A DNA stretch of 64,000 nucleotides. It comes from Streptomyces griseoloalbus. GTDB lineage: Bacteria > Actinomycetota > Actinomycetes > Streptomycetales > Streptomycetaceae. Below are positions 8,537 to 17,041 of the stretch, in pieces. How positions within the stretch are numbered: the first letter of the stretch is position 1; every line of letters starts with the position of its first letter. A program made the position numbers and the translations under genes. The notes below the pieces were generated by a model. The model ran no database searches and was not told where the DNA came from. It saw only the letters and a program-made list of their open reading frames with translations. Where the stretch lies: assembly GCA_014650015.1 (NCBI GenBank), contig BMUD01000001.1, forward strand, positions 166,197 through 230,196, given 5' to 3'.

Positions 8537-8631
8537 CTGGGGCCTGTCCACCCCTTCCCGTCGTCGCCCGCGAGGCAGGCGGGAAGGGGCGGACAGACCG
8601 GGGGCGCGGGGCACTGCGCGTGACACGCCAC

Positions 8632-8670
8632 AGCGCTCCCGCGCCCGCGAGGAACACCCGCGGGAGCGCT
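8632..8670. terminator. Hairpin between convergent GH6 and glxA genes
   Basis: Perfect 12-bp arms AGCGCTCCCGCG (8632-8643) and CGCGGGAGCGCT (8659-8670), loop 15 nt, with no T tract. One arm overlaps the glxA stop codon. Probably a bidirectional terminator of the GC-rich actinobacterial kind. Confidence 0.55.
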
Positions 8671-10609
8671 ACGGCACCCGCACCCACTGCGCCTTGCTGG
8701 GTGTCCCGTCACCGTCGTTGACGAACAGCATGTACCAGCCCGACTGCACCAGGTTCTTGTTCTCCGGCACCGTCACCGTGAGCTTGTCGCCGTCGGCCTT
8801 GAAGTCCAGCGCGATCGACCGCTGGTCCACGTCGGTGACATGGGTCGAGGCACTCGGCCGGATCAGCCGGACGCTCTTGACGGACGCGGCGTCCGTCGAG
8901 GTGAACGTGCCGGACGCGCCGCGCGCGACGGTCTTCGGCCCGCCCGACAGATCGGGCTGCTCATTGTCGCCGTACAGGTACGGCGGGGTGTAGATCTCGA
9001 TGCGCTGCTCGAACTCGCCCGGCTTGGTGTTGGCCTTGTCGGCGTAGAGCGAGTCGGAGCCGAAGAACATCAGGCGGCCGTCGGGCAGCAGGATCGAGCC
9101 CGAGTGGTAGTTGCGGCCCACCAGTGGGTCGGCGACGCGCTTGAACTCGTTCTTCCCCGTGTCGTAGATCCGCGCTTCGAGGATGTTGGAGTCGCTGCGG
9201 CCGCGGTAGTCCTCGGAGCCGCCGGAGACCAGCACGTCGTCGTTGGGCAGGATCGACGCCTGCGGGTAGCGGGTGCCCTTGCCAAGCGAGGGGCCGTCCA
9301 CGAACTTCGGGTCGTCCGCCTTGAGGTCGACGATCCGGGTCTTCTCGCTGGACAGCTGGGACTCGCCGACCCCGCCGCCGCCGATCACCATGTACTTCTC
9401 GTCCTGCGCCGGCGGCAGCAGCACCGTGCCGGAGGTCTCCATCATGTTCGGGTCGCTCAGCCCGGGCACCTTGGTGAACTTGTTGGTCTCCACGTCCCAG
9501 ACGCCCGGGTCACGGCCCACGTCGTCCGGCCCGTAGCCCGCGTTCGAGCCCGAGTAGAAGACCTTGCCGTTCTGCATCAGGAACAGCGCCGGGTACGTCG
9601 GGAACTGACGCACCTTGCCGGTGTAGGTCCACTCCTTGGTCCGCGGGTCGTAGACCTCGTTCTTGCCCGGGACCAGCTGCCCGATGTCGTCGAGGCCGGA
9701 GACGCTGAGGATCTTCCCGTCGCTCAGGGTGGTGAGCGTCGGGTACCAGCGGGCCTCCTTCATCGGGTCGACCTTGATGTACTTCTCGGCGACCGGGTCG
9801 AACTCGTAGGCATCCCGGATGCCCTGGAAGTCCTTCTTGTCCAGGGCGAGTTTCTCGGCGATGCCGTACGTGTTGCGCGCGTCGGCGCCGGTGAGGCCCT
9901 GCACGCGGTAGTTGTCCTGCGTGCCGGTCTCGTACCTGGCGCCTTCCTTCTGCGCCTCGACGTAGATGCGGCCGACGCCCGGGGTGTTGCCCAGGAACTC
10001 GCCGGTCGCCGGGTCGAAGTTCTTCTCGGCGCGCGGGACGAGCACCGGGTCCTTCGAGACGAAGGTCTTGCCGTTCTCCTTGCCCGTGAAGCGGGTGCCG
10101 GCGGGCAGGGTGATCGGCTTGTCCGGGTTCTCGTTGTGGACGATCATCAGGCCGCCGGCCTTCTTCACGTCACCCTTGAGCTTCTCGTACCGCTTGGTGC
10201 CGCCCGCGATCAGCAGATTGCCGTTGGCCAGCTGGGTGTGGCCGGTGCAGAACAGGTCGGTGGGCGTCGGGACCTTCTTGATGGTCTCCTTGACCGGGTC
10301 CCAGATCCGGGTGTCGTACTTCTTCGCGTCGAAGTTGTCCTGGTTGTTGCCCGACCCCGCGACGAGCAGCACCTTGCCGGTGCGCAGCAGCGCCGCGTGG
10401 ATGGTGTTCTGCCGGTACTCCTCGGGGAACTCGACGATCTCCCACTTGCCGTTGGCTGCTTTGTACTCGGGCTGATTGATCTTGTACTGGTGGTATTTCT
10501 CGGTCCCGAAGCGGTACAGCCACGGCCCGTTCATTCCGGCCAGCGCGAGTACCACCGCCGTGCCTATCGCGATCCGACGGGCGCGACGGCGGCCTGCACG
10601 GTCCTTCAT
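8669..10609 (-). CDS. glxA: GlxA, mononuclear copper radical oxidase
   Basis: A 646-residue galactose-oxidase-like protein with an N-terminal signal anchor (about 11-30), a seven-bladed kelch propeller and a C-terminal E-set domain. Active-site residues by motif: Cys121 (FCTGHTQL) and Tyr289 beside Trp288 (ARWYPTLTTLSDG) as the cross-linked cofactor pair, Tyr501-His502 (RNYHSGS) and His590 (SASTHVTD) as copper ligands. Cys121 and Trp288 match the numbering I recall for S. lividans GlxA. The enzyme oxidises an alcohol group of the nascent hyphal-tip glycan and makes peroxide. The ATG overlaps the cslA stop by 4 nt (ATGA), so the two are coupled. Confidence 0.95.
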   Translation of the reverse strand: MKDRAGRRRARRIAIGTAVVLALAGMNGPWLYRFGTEKYHQYKINQPEYKAANGKWEIVEFPEEYRQNTIHAALLRTGKVLLVAGSGNNQDNFDAKKYDTRIWDPVKETIKKVPTPTDLFCTGHTQLANGNLLIAGGTKRYEKLKGDVKKAGGLMIVHNENPDKPITLPAGTRFTGKENGKTFVSKDPVLVPRAEKNFDPATGEFLGNTPGVGRIYVEAQKEGARYETGTQDNYRVQGLTGADARNTYGIAEKLALDKKDFQGIRDAYEFDPVAEKYIKVDPMKEARWYPTLTTLSDGKILSVSGLDDIGQLVPGKNEVYDPRTKEWTYTGKVRQFPTYPALFLMQNGKVFYSGSNAGYGPDDVGRDPGVWDVETNKFTKVPGLSDPNMMETSGTVLLPPAQDEKYMVIGGGGVGESQLSSEKTRIVDLKADDPKFVDGPSLGKGTRYPQASILPNDDVLVSGGSEDYRGRSDSNILEARIYDTGKNEFKRVADPLVGRNYHSGSILLPDGRLMFFGSDSLYADKANTKPGEFEQRIEIYTPPYLYGDNEQPDLSGGPKTVARGASGTFTSTDAASVKSVRLIRPSASTHVTDVDQRSIALDFKADGDKLTVTVPENKNLVQSGWYMLFVNDGDGTPSKAQWVRVP

Positions 10610-12618
10610 TCCTTACGTCCCCCAAGTCCACCAAGGGCGATCTGCATGGTCTGGTCGTCTCCGGGGGTGCCGCCCCCGGTGCCCGCGGGCCCGCCGTGCG
10701 CGCCGGCCCAGCTGGGCCGGTCCCGCGGGGCGTGCTGCTGCTGCGGCATCTGCGGCAGCTGCTGTGTCCGGGGTTCCTCCCGCGCGGCGTCCGGCTCCCG
10801 GCCGCCGGCGTGGGCGCCGGGCTTCTTCCTGTCCTGCCGCATGCCGTGCCGCCAGGCGAACATCGGTGCGGCGGTGATCAGCAGGGCGAAGGTCGCCCAG
10901 ATCACCATCGCCGGGTGCGAGTGCCCGTAGACGAAGCCCGCGGCGATGGAGCCGGCGAAGATCAGGATGAAGTACCAGTGGTACCGGAAGGTACCGAACC
11001 AGGTGTCCGGGCTGGCCGAGTCACCCTTGGGGGTGACCACGAACTTGCTCTTCTTGCGCAGGACGGAGTCGATCAGCGCCTTCGCGTAGAGCGGCGCCGA
11101 CAGCGCGGACATCACCATGCCGGCCACACCGCCGGAGCCCTCCGGCTCGTGCGGCGAGACGTTGTGGCGGCGGTTCCAGACGTACAGGCCGATCTGCAGG
11201 GCGGAGGCGTTGCCGTAGAGCATCAGCCACACCGCGGGGTCGATGTTCACACCCGAGGCGCCCAGGCCCAGGAACAGCGCACAGCTCAGCGCCGCCAGGA
11301 TCCAGTTCAGGGCCGACATCGGATAGAAGATGATCATCATCGTGTAGTTGAAGAGCTTGCTCGGCGGAAGCGAGTACCAGCCCTTCCAGTACTGCTTGAG
11401 GATCGTCTCGTACGTACCGCGCGACCAGCGCATCTGCTGGGTGAAGAAGTCGGTCCAGGCGTTGGGCCCCTCACCGACCGCGAGCACGTCCGGGGTGTAG
11501 ACCGAGCGCCACTTCCGCCCGGTCGCCGGGTTCTTGGCGCGGTGCATCTCGAAGCCGGTCGCCATGTCCTCGGTGATCGAGTCGTACAGACCGCCGATCT
11601 GCTTCAGCGCCTTGATGCGTACGGCGTTGGAGGTGCCCACGAACATCGGTGAGCCGTAGCGGTTGCCGGCGCGCTGGATCAGCGCGTGGAAGAGGAACTG
11701 CTGGGACTCGGCGGCCTTGGTGACGAAGTTGTCGTAGTTGCCGTAGACCTGGGGGCCGATGACGAAGCCGACGTCCGGGTCGCGGAAGAAGCCGAGCATC
11801 CGCTCCAGGTAGTTCGGCAGCGGCACGTGGTCGGTGTCGACGGAGGCGAAGAAGTCGTAGTCGTCGCCGTGCGCGTCCAGCCAGGCGTTGTAGTTGCCGT
11901 GCTTGGTCTTGGCGCGGTGCGGGCCCTTCTTCTGGTTCCACTTCGCGACGCCCTTGCGGGAGAAGTGGTGCACGCCCAGACGCGCGCAGACGTCCTTCAC
12001 CTCGGGGTCGTCGCCCTCGTCGAGCAGCCAGACGTGCATCAGGCCCCGGTGGCGGATCTTGACCGCCGCCTCCAGGGTCTTCGTCACCATCTCCAGCGGC
12101 TCCTTGCCGGGCACGAAGGAGGTGAGGAAGGCCACGCGGGTGCCGGTCTCGGGCACCACCGGGACCGGGTCCCGGGCGACCAGCGTCGCGTGGGCGTTCG
12201 ACAGCACGTTCATGCAGCGGAAGAACTCGATCAGCCCGATCGAGACGAGCATGACGATGTCGAGGGCCGGCAGCCACGCGAACTCCACGTAGTCCCGCTC
12301 GGTCCAGTGCGAGGGCTGGAGCAGCCATACCAGCAGCACCAGCGACAGCACGGGAGCGGCGGCCAGCATCAGGGCGATGCGGATGCGGTGCGGCTCCTGC
12401 CCGATCAGCGAGCGGTACTGCACCTTGTACGGTTTGTTCGGATCGGGCTGGGTGAGGGGACCCGCGAGCCGACTGTAGTGCTCGTAGTCGTATCTCGGCA
12501 GCGTCTTCTTGATCCGGCGGAACGCCCCCGTGTTTCCTGTCCGATGGGCAGGCACCCTGAGTTGGGTGGTCTGGGACGGGTCGTTGTCCTGCCCGGCGCC
12601 CGTCGGCGTCGACGTCAT
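10606..12618 (-). CDS. cslA: CslA, cellulose-synthase-like GT2 glycosyltransferase
   Basis: A 670-residue membrane glycosyltransferase of family 2. Two transmembrane spans lie near residues 80-125. The cytoplasmic catalytic domain has LLDEGDDPEV, the DxD of SVDTDHVP, the TED of SITEDMATGF and the QxxRW motif QQMRWSRG; four or five more spans follow, then a Pro/Gln/Gly-rich tail. It makes a beta-(1,4)-linked glycan at growing hyphal tips, reported as cellulose-like or chitin-like, needed for aerial growth, pellet formation and attachment. The ATG at 12618 has a GGGGGGATG leader. First gene of the cslA-glxA operon. Confidence 0.95.
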   Translation of the reverse strand: MTSTPTGAGQDNDPSQTTQLRVPAHRTGNTGAFRRIKKTLPRYDYEHYSRLAGPLTQPDPNKPYKVQYRSLIGQEPHRIRIALMLAAAPVLSLVLLVWLLQPSHWTERDYVEFAWLPALDIVMLVSIGLIEFFRCMNVLSNAHATLVARDPVPVVPETGTRVAFLTSFVPGKEPLEMVTKTLEAAVKIRHRGLMHVWLLDEGDDPEVKDVCARLGVHHFSRKGVAKWNQKKGPHRAKTKHGNYNAWLDAHGDDYDFFASVDTDHVPLPNYLERMLGFFRDPDVGFVIGPQVYGNYDNFVTKAAESQQFLFHALIQRAGNRYGSPMFVGTSNAVRIKALKQIGGLYDSITEDMATGFEMHRAKNPATGRKWRSVYTPDVLAVGEGPNAWTDFFTQQMRWSRGTYETILKQYWKGWYSLPPSKLFNYTMMIIFYPMSALNWILAALSCALFLGLGASGVNIDPAVWLMLYGNASALQIGLYVWNRRHNVSPHEPEGSGGVAGMVMSALSAPLYAKALIDSVLRKKSKFVVTPKGDSASPDTWFGTFRYHWYFILIFAGSIAAGFVYGHSHPAMVIWATFALLITAAPMFAWRHGMRQDRKKPGAHAGGREPDAAREEPRTQQLPQMPQQQHAPRDRPSWAGAHGGPAGTGGGTPGDDQTMQIALGGLGGRKE

Positions 12619-13042
12619 GAGTCATCCCCCCACACGCGGCCCCGCCGCGTGTTTCGTCGCTTCCTTCAGCCCGGGTCGGTCCCCCTCGACCTTCACGGAC
12701 GTGTCAGTGATGGACCGCTGTCACCACGTCACCCACACCTTATAGACACGGCGCAGCGCCCTTCCGGTTGCATGATGCCCCCCTCGGCATCGCTTCATGG
12801 GCGGGACCCCTCGTCCCGCCCGGCGGCAACCGGTTCCTTGCCCCCCAACAGCCGCGAATCCGCGGCAACGTGAAGAACCCAGGTTCTCCGGTGTTCATCA
12901 TGATCGCAAGGTGTGAAACGCGGTGTTCACCGGTCATACGCGCCCATTGTGACCGCCGGGGGTGACGGGTGGTGCCGTAGTTCCATACGTGCGGCGAGGG
13001 GATTGCGCTCAACGGGCGCGAGAGGGTATCCGGCCAAAAACC
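12619..13042. other. Non-coding region upstream of cslA
   Basis: About 420 bp with no gene that I can support. It carries the cslA promoter and leader. An imperfect inverted repeat, GTGAAACGCGGTGTTCAC (12913-12930), lies about 300 bp upstream of cslA and could be a regulator site. Confidence 0.5.
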
Positions 13043-13074
13043 GACGGGCCCCTCGTGTGCACGAGGAGCCCGTC
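13043..13074 (-). terminator. Rho-independent terminator of tRNA-Lys copy 1
   Basis: Two 7-bp arm segments separated by one mismatch (GACGGGC, CCTCGTG and complements) close on a tiny loop. On the minus strand the hairpin is followed by GGTTTTTGG, the expected T tract. It lies 8 nt past the 3' end of the tRNA. Confidence 0.85.
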
Positions 13075-13081
13075 CTGTCGG

Positions 13082-13155
13082 TGCGCCGCCAGGGACTCGA
13101 ACCCCGGACCCGCTGATTAAGAGTCAGCTGCTCTAACCAACTGAGCTAGCGGCGC
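13082..13155 (-). tRNA. tRNA-Lys (anticodon CTT), copy 1
   Basis: A 74-nt cloverleaf with acceptor GCGCCGC/GCGGCGC, D-loop AGCTCAGTTGGTTAGAGC, anticodon stem-loop CTGACTCTTAATCAG with CTT, and T-arm GGGTTCGAGTCCC. CCA is not encoded. The sequence is identical to the copies at 16862 and 30360. Confidence 0.96.
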
Positions 13156-13349
13156 GCGCTGACGGAGCAACTCTACAGGACCCCGGACGGTGCCTCCGAC
13201 CACCCGCCGTCCGTCCCGCGCCACCGGCCCCGTCCGGCCCGCCGCCTTACATCATTCGGACCGTCAACATGCGCGCCGGAACGACAGTTGCGAAACTGAC
13301 CGTCGTGCACAGGTGCGGAGGAATGGACCGGAAGTGTGAGGGGAATCGC

Positions 13350-14750
13350 ATGGAGTCTCCGGTATTCGAGGAATTCGATCCGGCGGGCGACTGCGGCTGC
13401 CCCGGTTGTGCGCACTGGCGGCGCGTGCTGCCGCATTCCCCGGCCGGCCGCTTCCCGGGCCACCCGGCGGCACGCCGGGCCGCCCTCGTCGTGGCCGCCG
13501 TGACCTCGTCCGCCGCGATCGGCGCCCCCGCGGTCGCGTCCCACGCGGTCCCGGCCGCCGCCGCCCCGCATGCCCGGGGGCCCGCCGATTTGGACGTTCC
13601 CGCAGGTGACCGGCCCGGTACCCCGCAGGGTCCGAGGGCCCCGCTGCACGGTCCCGGCAGCCGGGCGGCCCCGCCCGCGAGCTCCGCGCGGGCGCCCTCG
13701 ATCAGTCGCGCGGACATCATCGAGCGGGCCCGGAGCTGGGTCACCCAGAAGGTCCCGTACGGCGTGACGTCGTACTGGGCCGACGGCTACCGGCAGGACT
13801 GTTCGGGCTATGTGTCGATGGCCTGGAATCTGCCCGGGAACGAATGGACCGGCAGCCTCGGAAAATACGCGGAGAGAATCACCAAGGAGGAACTCCAGCC
13901 GGGTGACATGCTGCTGTTCCACAATGCGTCCGACCCTCAGGGCGGGTCCCATGTCGTCCTTTTCGGCGGCTGGACGAACTCCGCGCGCTCCCACTACGTG
14001 GCCTATGAGCAGACGCGCCCGCACACCCGCCGGATCACCACTCCGTACGCCTATTGGAGCAACTCCGCGCGCTATGTGGCGTACCGCTACCAGGGGGTGA
14101 CCGAGGTGACCGACGGTACGGCGGGCGCCGGGGCGGATGTCGCCGGGACGTCCGCCGCACCGGTCCGTACGCCGTTCCCCGGAGCGGCGTATTTCGGCCC
14201 CGGCGCGCACAACAAGTACGTCACCGAGCTGGGCCGCATGCTCGTCCGCCGCGGTGCCGGGCGCTTCTATCCCGTCTCGCCCGGTCCGCGCTGGACGGAG
14301 GCCGACCGCAGGGCGACCCGGGCGTTCCAGGAGGCGCAGGGGTGGCGGGGCGCCGCCGCGGACGGGCTGCCGGGGCCGCTGACCTGGGAGCTGCTGGTGA
14401 TGGGGGAGGGCCGGGACATCCAAACCGGAGCTTCCGCTTCCTCTGTCCGCGGCCCCGCGGCCGGCCTCTCCGGTCCCGCGTCCGGCCCGCCCGCTCCCTC
14501 CTCGCACGGGGTGCCGGGTTATCCGGGCAGGGCGCTGTTCCGCCCCGGCGCCTACGGCGACCACGTCACCCGGCTGGGGAGGCAGTTGGTGAAGAAGGGG
14601 TTCGGCCGGCACTACACGAAGGGGCCGGGGCCGCGCTGGAGCGAGGCGGACCGCCGCAATGTGGAGGCCTTCCAGCGTGCCCAGGGCTGGCGCGGCGGCG
14701 CGGCGGACGGCTATCCGGGCCCCGAGACCTGGCGGCGGCTCTTCTCATGA
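13350..14750 (+). CDS. Secreted cell-wall hydrolase with two peptidoglycan-binding domains
   Basis: A 466-residue exported protein. After a cytoplasmic leader of about 45 residues containing CGCPGC comes a signal segment (AALVVAAVTSSAAIGAPAVA). Around 145-285 lies an NlpC/P60- or CHAP-like domain with the nucleophile region YRQDCSGYVSMAW and catalytic-His region GGSHVVLFGGW. Two peptidoglycan-binding repeats follow (RRGAGRFYPVSPGPRWTEADRRATRAFQEAQGWRG-type, about 320-375 and 420-466). It likely cleaves wall peptide stems. The ATG at 13350 has GAGGGG upstream. The last codons and stop are tandemly duplicated downstream. Confidence 0.75.
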   Translation: MESPVFEEFDPAGDCGCPGCAHWRRVLPHSPAGRFPGHPAARRAALVVAAVTSSAAIGAPAVASHAVPAAAAPHARGPADLDVPAGDRPGTPQGPRAPLHGPGSRAAPPASSARAPSISRADIIERARSWVTQKVPYGVTSYWADGYRQDCSGYVSMAWNLPGNEWTGSLGKYAERITKEELQPGDMLLFHNASDPQGGSHVVLFGGWTNSARSHYVAYEQTRPHTRRITTPYAYWSNSARYVAYRYQGVTEVTDGTAGAGADVAGTSAAPVRTPFPGAAYFGPGAHNKYVTELGRMLVRRGAGRFYPVSPGPRWTEADRRATRAFQEAQGWRGAAADGLPGPLTWELLVMGEGRDIQTGASASSVRGPAAGLSGPASGPPAPSSHGVPGYPGRALFRPGAYGDHVTRLGRQLVKKGFGRHYTKGPGPRWSEADRRNVEAFQRAQGWRGGAADGYPGPETWRRLFS

Positions 14751-14779
14751 CCCACTCGGGTTCTCATGACCCACTCGGG
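14742..14779 (+). repeat. 19-bp tandem duplication across a stop codon
   Basis: TTCTCATGACCCACTCGGG occurs twice in direct succession (14742-14760 and 14761-14779), with a third degenerate start just after. The first copy includes the last codons and the TGA of the cell-wall hydrolase. Confidence 0.9.
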
Positions 14780-14883
14780 TTCTCGGGCCCACCCGGGCTC
14801 CCGGACCCACCCCGGGCGCGAGGCATTCCTCGACGCCCGCGTCCCTCGATGTGACGCATCTGGCGCGGAGGCTGGAGGCACGC

Positions 14884-16035
14884 ATGACCACGACGACGTC
14901 CCCTACTCCCGAAGTTCCCGAACACGTTCCCGAGCACGATCCCGAGCCCGGGGGGCCCGCGGACGGTGCGGCGGCCGTCCGGCCGGTCCGGCTCATCCGC
15001 ACCGAGTCCACCACCGAGATCCCGGTCCATCTGCTGTTCCGTGACGCCCCCGAGCCGGCGGCGGTGCGGCTGCGGCCCGCGGTCGTCGCCCGCCGGCCGG
15101 GCGCGGGGCGGCCGGGCGCCAGGGAGCGGCCCCGCCCCGTCGTCCCCCGGGTCGACCCCGACCTGGTGGAGCGGCCCGCCCGGGTGCTGCCCGGTGTCGC
15201 GGGGGTGCTCGCCGGGGTGTGCGGGGCGGCCGGCTGCCTGGCCACCTCGTGGTGGGCGGGCGCGCTGCCACCGCTCGCGGCGGAGGCGCTCGGGCTCTCG
15301 GCGCGCGCCGGCGCCGGCGGGCCCGGCCCCGCGCAGTGGGCGGCGTACGCGGGTGCCGGGGCCCTCGGACTGTTCGGGTTCGGCGGGCTGGCCCGCGGGC
15401 GGACCGGGCGGGCCTGGGTGCTCGGCCTGTTCGGCCGCTACCGGGGGACCGTGCGGCGGACCGGGCTGCTGTGGGTCAACCCGCTGCTGCTGCGCCGCCG
15501 GGTCGATGTGCGGCTGCGGCACTGGCGGGGTGAGCCGATGCAGGCGGCCGACCGGAGCGGGGTGGCGCTGCGGGTGGCGGTGCTGGTGGTGTGGCGGGTG
15601 CGGGACACCGCGCGGGCGACGCTGGGCGTGGAGGATCACGAGGGGTATCTGCGTACCTGCGTGGAGGCGGCGCTGCTGCGGGTGCCGATGGCGGGGCCGG
15701 GCGCGGCGCGGGACGCGACGGAGGCGGCGCAGGACGCGCTGACCCGGCTGGTGGTGGCGGACACCGCGCCGGTGGGTGTGGAGGTGTTCGTGGTGCGGCC
15801 GGTCCAGGTGGAGTACGCGCCCGAGGTGGCCGCCGCGATGCACCGGCGCCGGATCGCGGCCCTGGACGCCCAGCACCGGGCGAGCGTCCTCAGCTCCGTC
15901 GTGGACTCGGTGGAGGACACGGTCACCCGGCTGACCCTGCGGGGGCTGGTGGAACTGGACGACTACGAACGCAAGGTGCTGGTGAAGGACCTGACGGTGG
16001 CGTTCTGCGCGGGGCGGGGGGAGGCGGGGCCGTGA
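14884..16035 (+). CDS. SPFH/Band 7 domain membrane protein
   Basis: A 383-residue protein. A Pro-rich N-terminus of about 100 residues precedes two hydrophobic spans (about 105-125 and 150-170). A Band 7/SPFH domain follows: GLLWVNPLLLRRRVDVRLRHW, MQAADRSGVALRVAVLVVWRVRD, VEVFVVRPVQVEYAPEVAAAMHRRR. Such proteins assemble into membrane microdomain scaffolds. A short C-terminal helix follows rather than the usual long flotillin coiled coil. The ATG at 14884 has GGAGG 6 nt upstream; the GTG at 14851 is less likely. The partner is unknown. Confidence 0.78.
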   Translation: MTTTTSPTPEVPEHVPEHDPEPGGPADGAAAVRPVRLIRTESTTEIPVHLLFRDAPEPAAVRLRPAVVARRPGAGRPGARERPRPVVPRVDPDLVERPARVLPGVAGVLAGVCGAAGCLATSWWAGALPPLAAEALGLSARAGAGGPGPAQWAAYAGAGALGLFGFGGLARGRTGRAWVLGLFGRYRGTVRRTGLLWVNPLLLRRRVDVRLRHWRGEPMQAADRSGVALRVAVLVVWRVRDTARATLGVEDHEGYLRTCVEAALLRVPMAGPGAARDATEAAQDALTRLVVADTAPVGVEVFVVRPVQVEYAPEVAAAMHRRRIAALDAQHRASVLSSVVDSVEDTVTRLTLRGLVELDDYERKVLVKDLTVAFCAGRGEAGP

Positions 16036-16122
16036 CCGGGCGGAGAAGGGGTCCCGCTCGTCGTCGCGGAACAGGTCCTGCGATTGGTATGGACATGCTC
16101 AGCCTCTGCCCATAATCTCAGA

Positions 16123-16138
16123 CTTGGTCTAGACCTAC
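16123..16138. promoter_or_regulatory. DasR-type operator (dre) upstream of the LPMO gene
   Basis: CTTGGTCTAGACCTAC contains the palindrome GGTCTAGACC, the core of the DasR-responsive element (consensus ACTGGTCTAGACCAGT from established Streptomyces work). It lies 47 bp upstream of the LPMO start. A weaker TTGGTATGGACAT lies at 16084-16096. It implies release by phosphorylated amino sugars. Confidence 0.75.
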
Positions 16139-16184
16139 CTGCACGGCTCACTGAAACTCCCCCACGTTCTCCAGGAGCGGCAGC

Positions 16185-16790
16185 ATGCGCACACGGACCA
16201 AGATGTACGCAGCCGCGGTGGGACTGGCCACGACCGGAGCGCTCGTGCTCTCCTCCGGTGGTGCCAGCGGCCACGGCTACACCGATCTGCCGGTCAGCCG
16301 GCAGAAGCTCTGCCAGAACGGCTCGGTGACCAACTGCGGCGCCATCCAGTGGGAGCCGCAGAGCGTCGAGGGCCCGAAGGGCTTCCCCGCCTCCGGTCCC
16401 GCCGACGGCCGGCTCTGCTCGGCCAACAACACGCAGTTCGCCCAGCTCGACAGCCCGAAGACCCCGTCGGGCGGGGCCTGGCCCACCACCCGGGTGTCGG
16501 GCGGCCAGGACTACACCTTCCGGTGGCAGTTCACGGCCATGCACGCCACCACCGACTTCAAGTACTACGTCACCAAGCCGGGCTGGAACCAGAACCACAA
16601 CCTGGCCCGGTCCGACCTCGACCTCACGCCGTTCCTGACGGTGCCCTACAACGGCCAGCGCCCGCCGCAGACCCTCTCGCACAGCGGTCGCCTGCCGTCC
16701 GGCCTCAGCGGCCACCACGTCATCCTCGCGGTCTGGACGGTCCACGACACGGGCAACGCGTTCTACGCCTGCTCGGACGTCACGTTCTGA
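16185..16790 (+). CDS. lpmP: AA10 lytic polysaccharide monooxygenase (chitin-binding protein)
   Basis: A 201-residue secreted copper enzyme of the CBM33/AA10 family. The signal peptide (about 1-29) ends so that the mature protein begins HGYTDLPVSRQ; this N-terminal His forms the histidine brace with His of QFTAMHATTDF. Paired cysteines (LCQNG..NCGA, LCSANN..YACSD) and the NQNHNLARSDLDL surface fit chitin-active AA10 enzymes. It oxidatively cleaves chitin or the CslA glycan. Its location near cslA-glxA and its dre site suggest joint use in tip remodelling and chitin response. The symbol follows the S. coelicolor name as I recall it. Confidence 0.9.
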   Translation: MRTRTKMYAAAVGLATTGALVLSSGGASGHGYTDLPVSRQKLCQNGSVTNCGAIQWEPQSVEGPKGFPASGPADGRLCSANNTQFAQLDSPKTPSGGAWPTTRVSGGQDYTFRWQFTAMHATTDFKYYVTKPGWNQNHNLARSDLDLTPFLTVPYNGQRPPQTLSHSGRLPSGLSGHHVILAVWTVHDTGNAFYACSDVTF

Positions 16791-16826
16791 GTCCGAGCCC
16801 CCGGGCCCCGTCGCAGGAGTACGCAA

Positions 16827-16856
16827 AAGGGCCTCTCGCTCCCACGAGAGGCCCTT
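16827..16856. terminator. Bidirectional terminator between LPMO and tRNA-Lys copy 2
   Basis: A perfect 12-bp stem (AAGGGCCTCTCG / CGAGAGGCCCTT) with a 6-nt loop. Read on the minus strand it ends in CCCTTTTG, as expected for the tRNA. On the plus strand it would also end the LPMO transcript. Confidence 0.85.
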
Positions 16857-16861
16857 CGGTG

Positions 16862-16935
16862 TGCGCCGCCAGGGACTCGAACCCCGGACCCGCTGATTAA
16901 GAGTCAGCTGCTCTAACCAACTGAGCTAGCGGCGC
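16862..16935 (-). tRNA. tRNA-Lys (anticodon CTT), copy 2
   Basis: Same 74-nt sequence as the copy at 13082, with full cloverleaf and CTT anticodon. It has its own terminator hairpin immediately downstream on the minus strand (16827-16856). Confidence 0.96.
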
Positions 16936-17041
16936 ATGACTCCCGCCGTCCGCTTTCGCGGGCGGCGACGGAGAAAATATTACCCGGTCCGTGAGGGTGC
17001 TTCCGACCACCCCCGTGGGAGGCCGCGGGGCCCTGCGGATC

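Noticed and set aside
12740-13012. Small 90-codon minus-strand gene before cslA
   Set aside because: No family similarity, no ribosome site and GC profile of non-coding DNA; it lies in the cslA upstream region.
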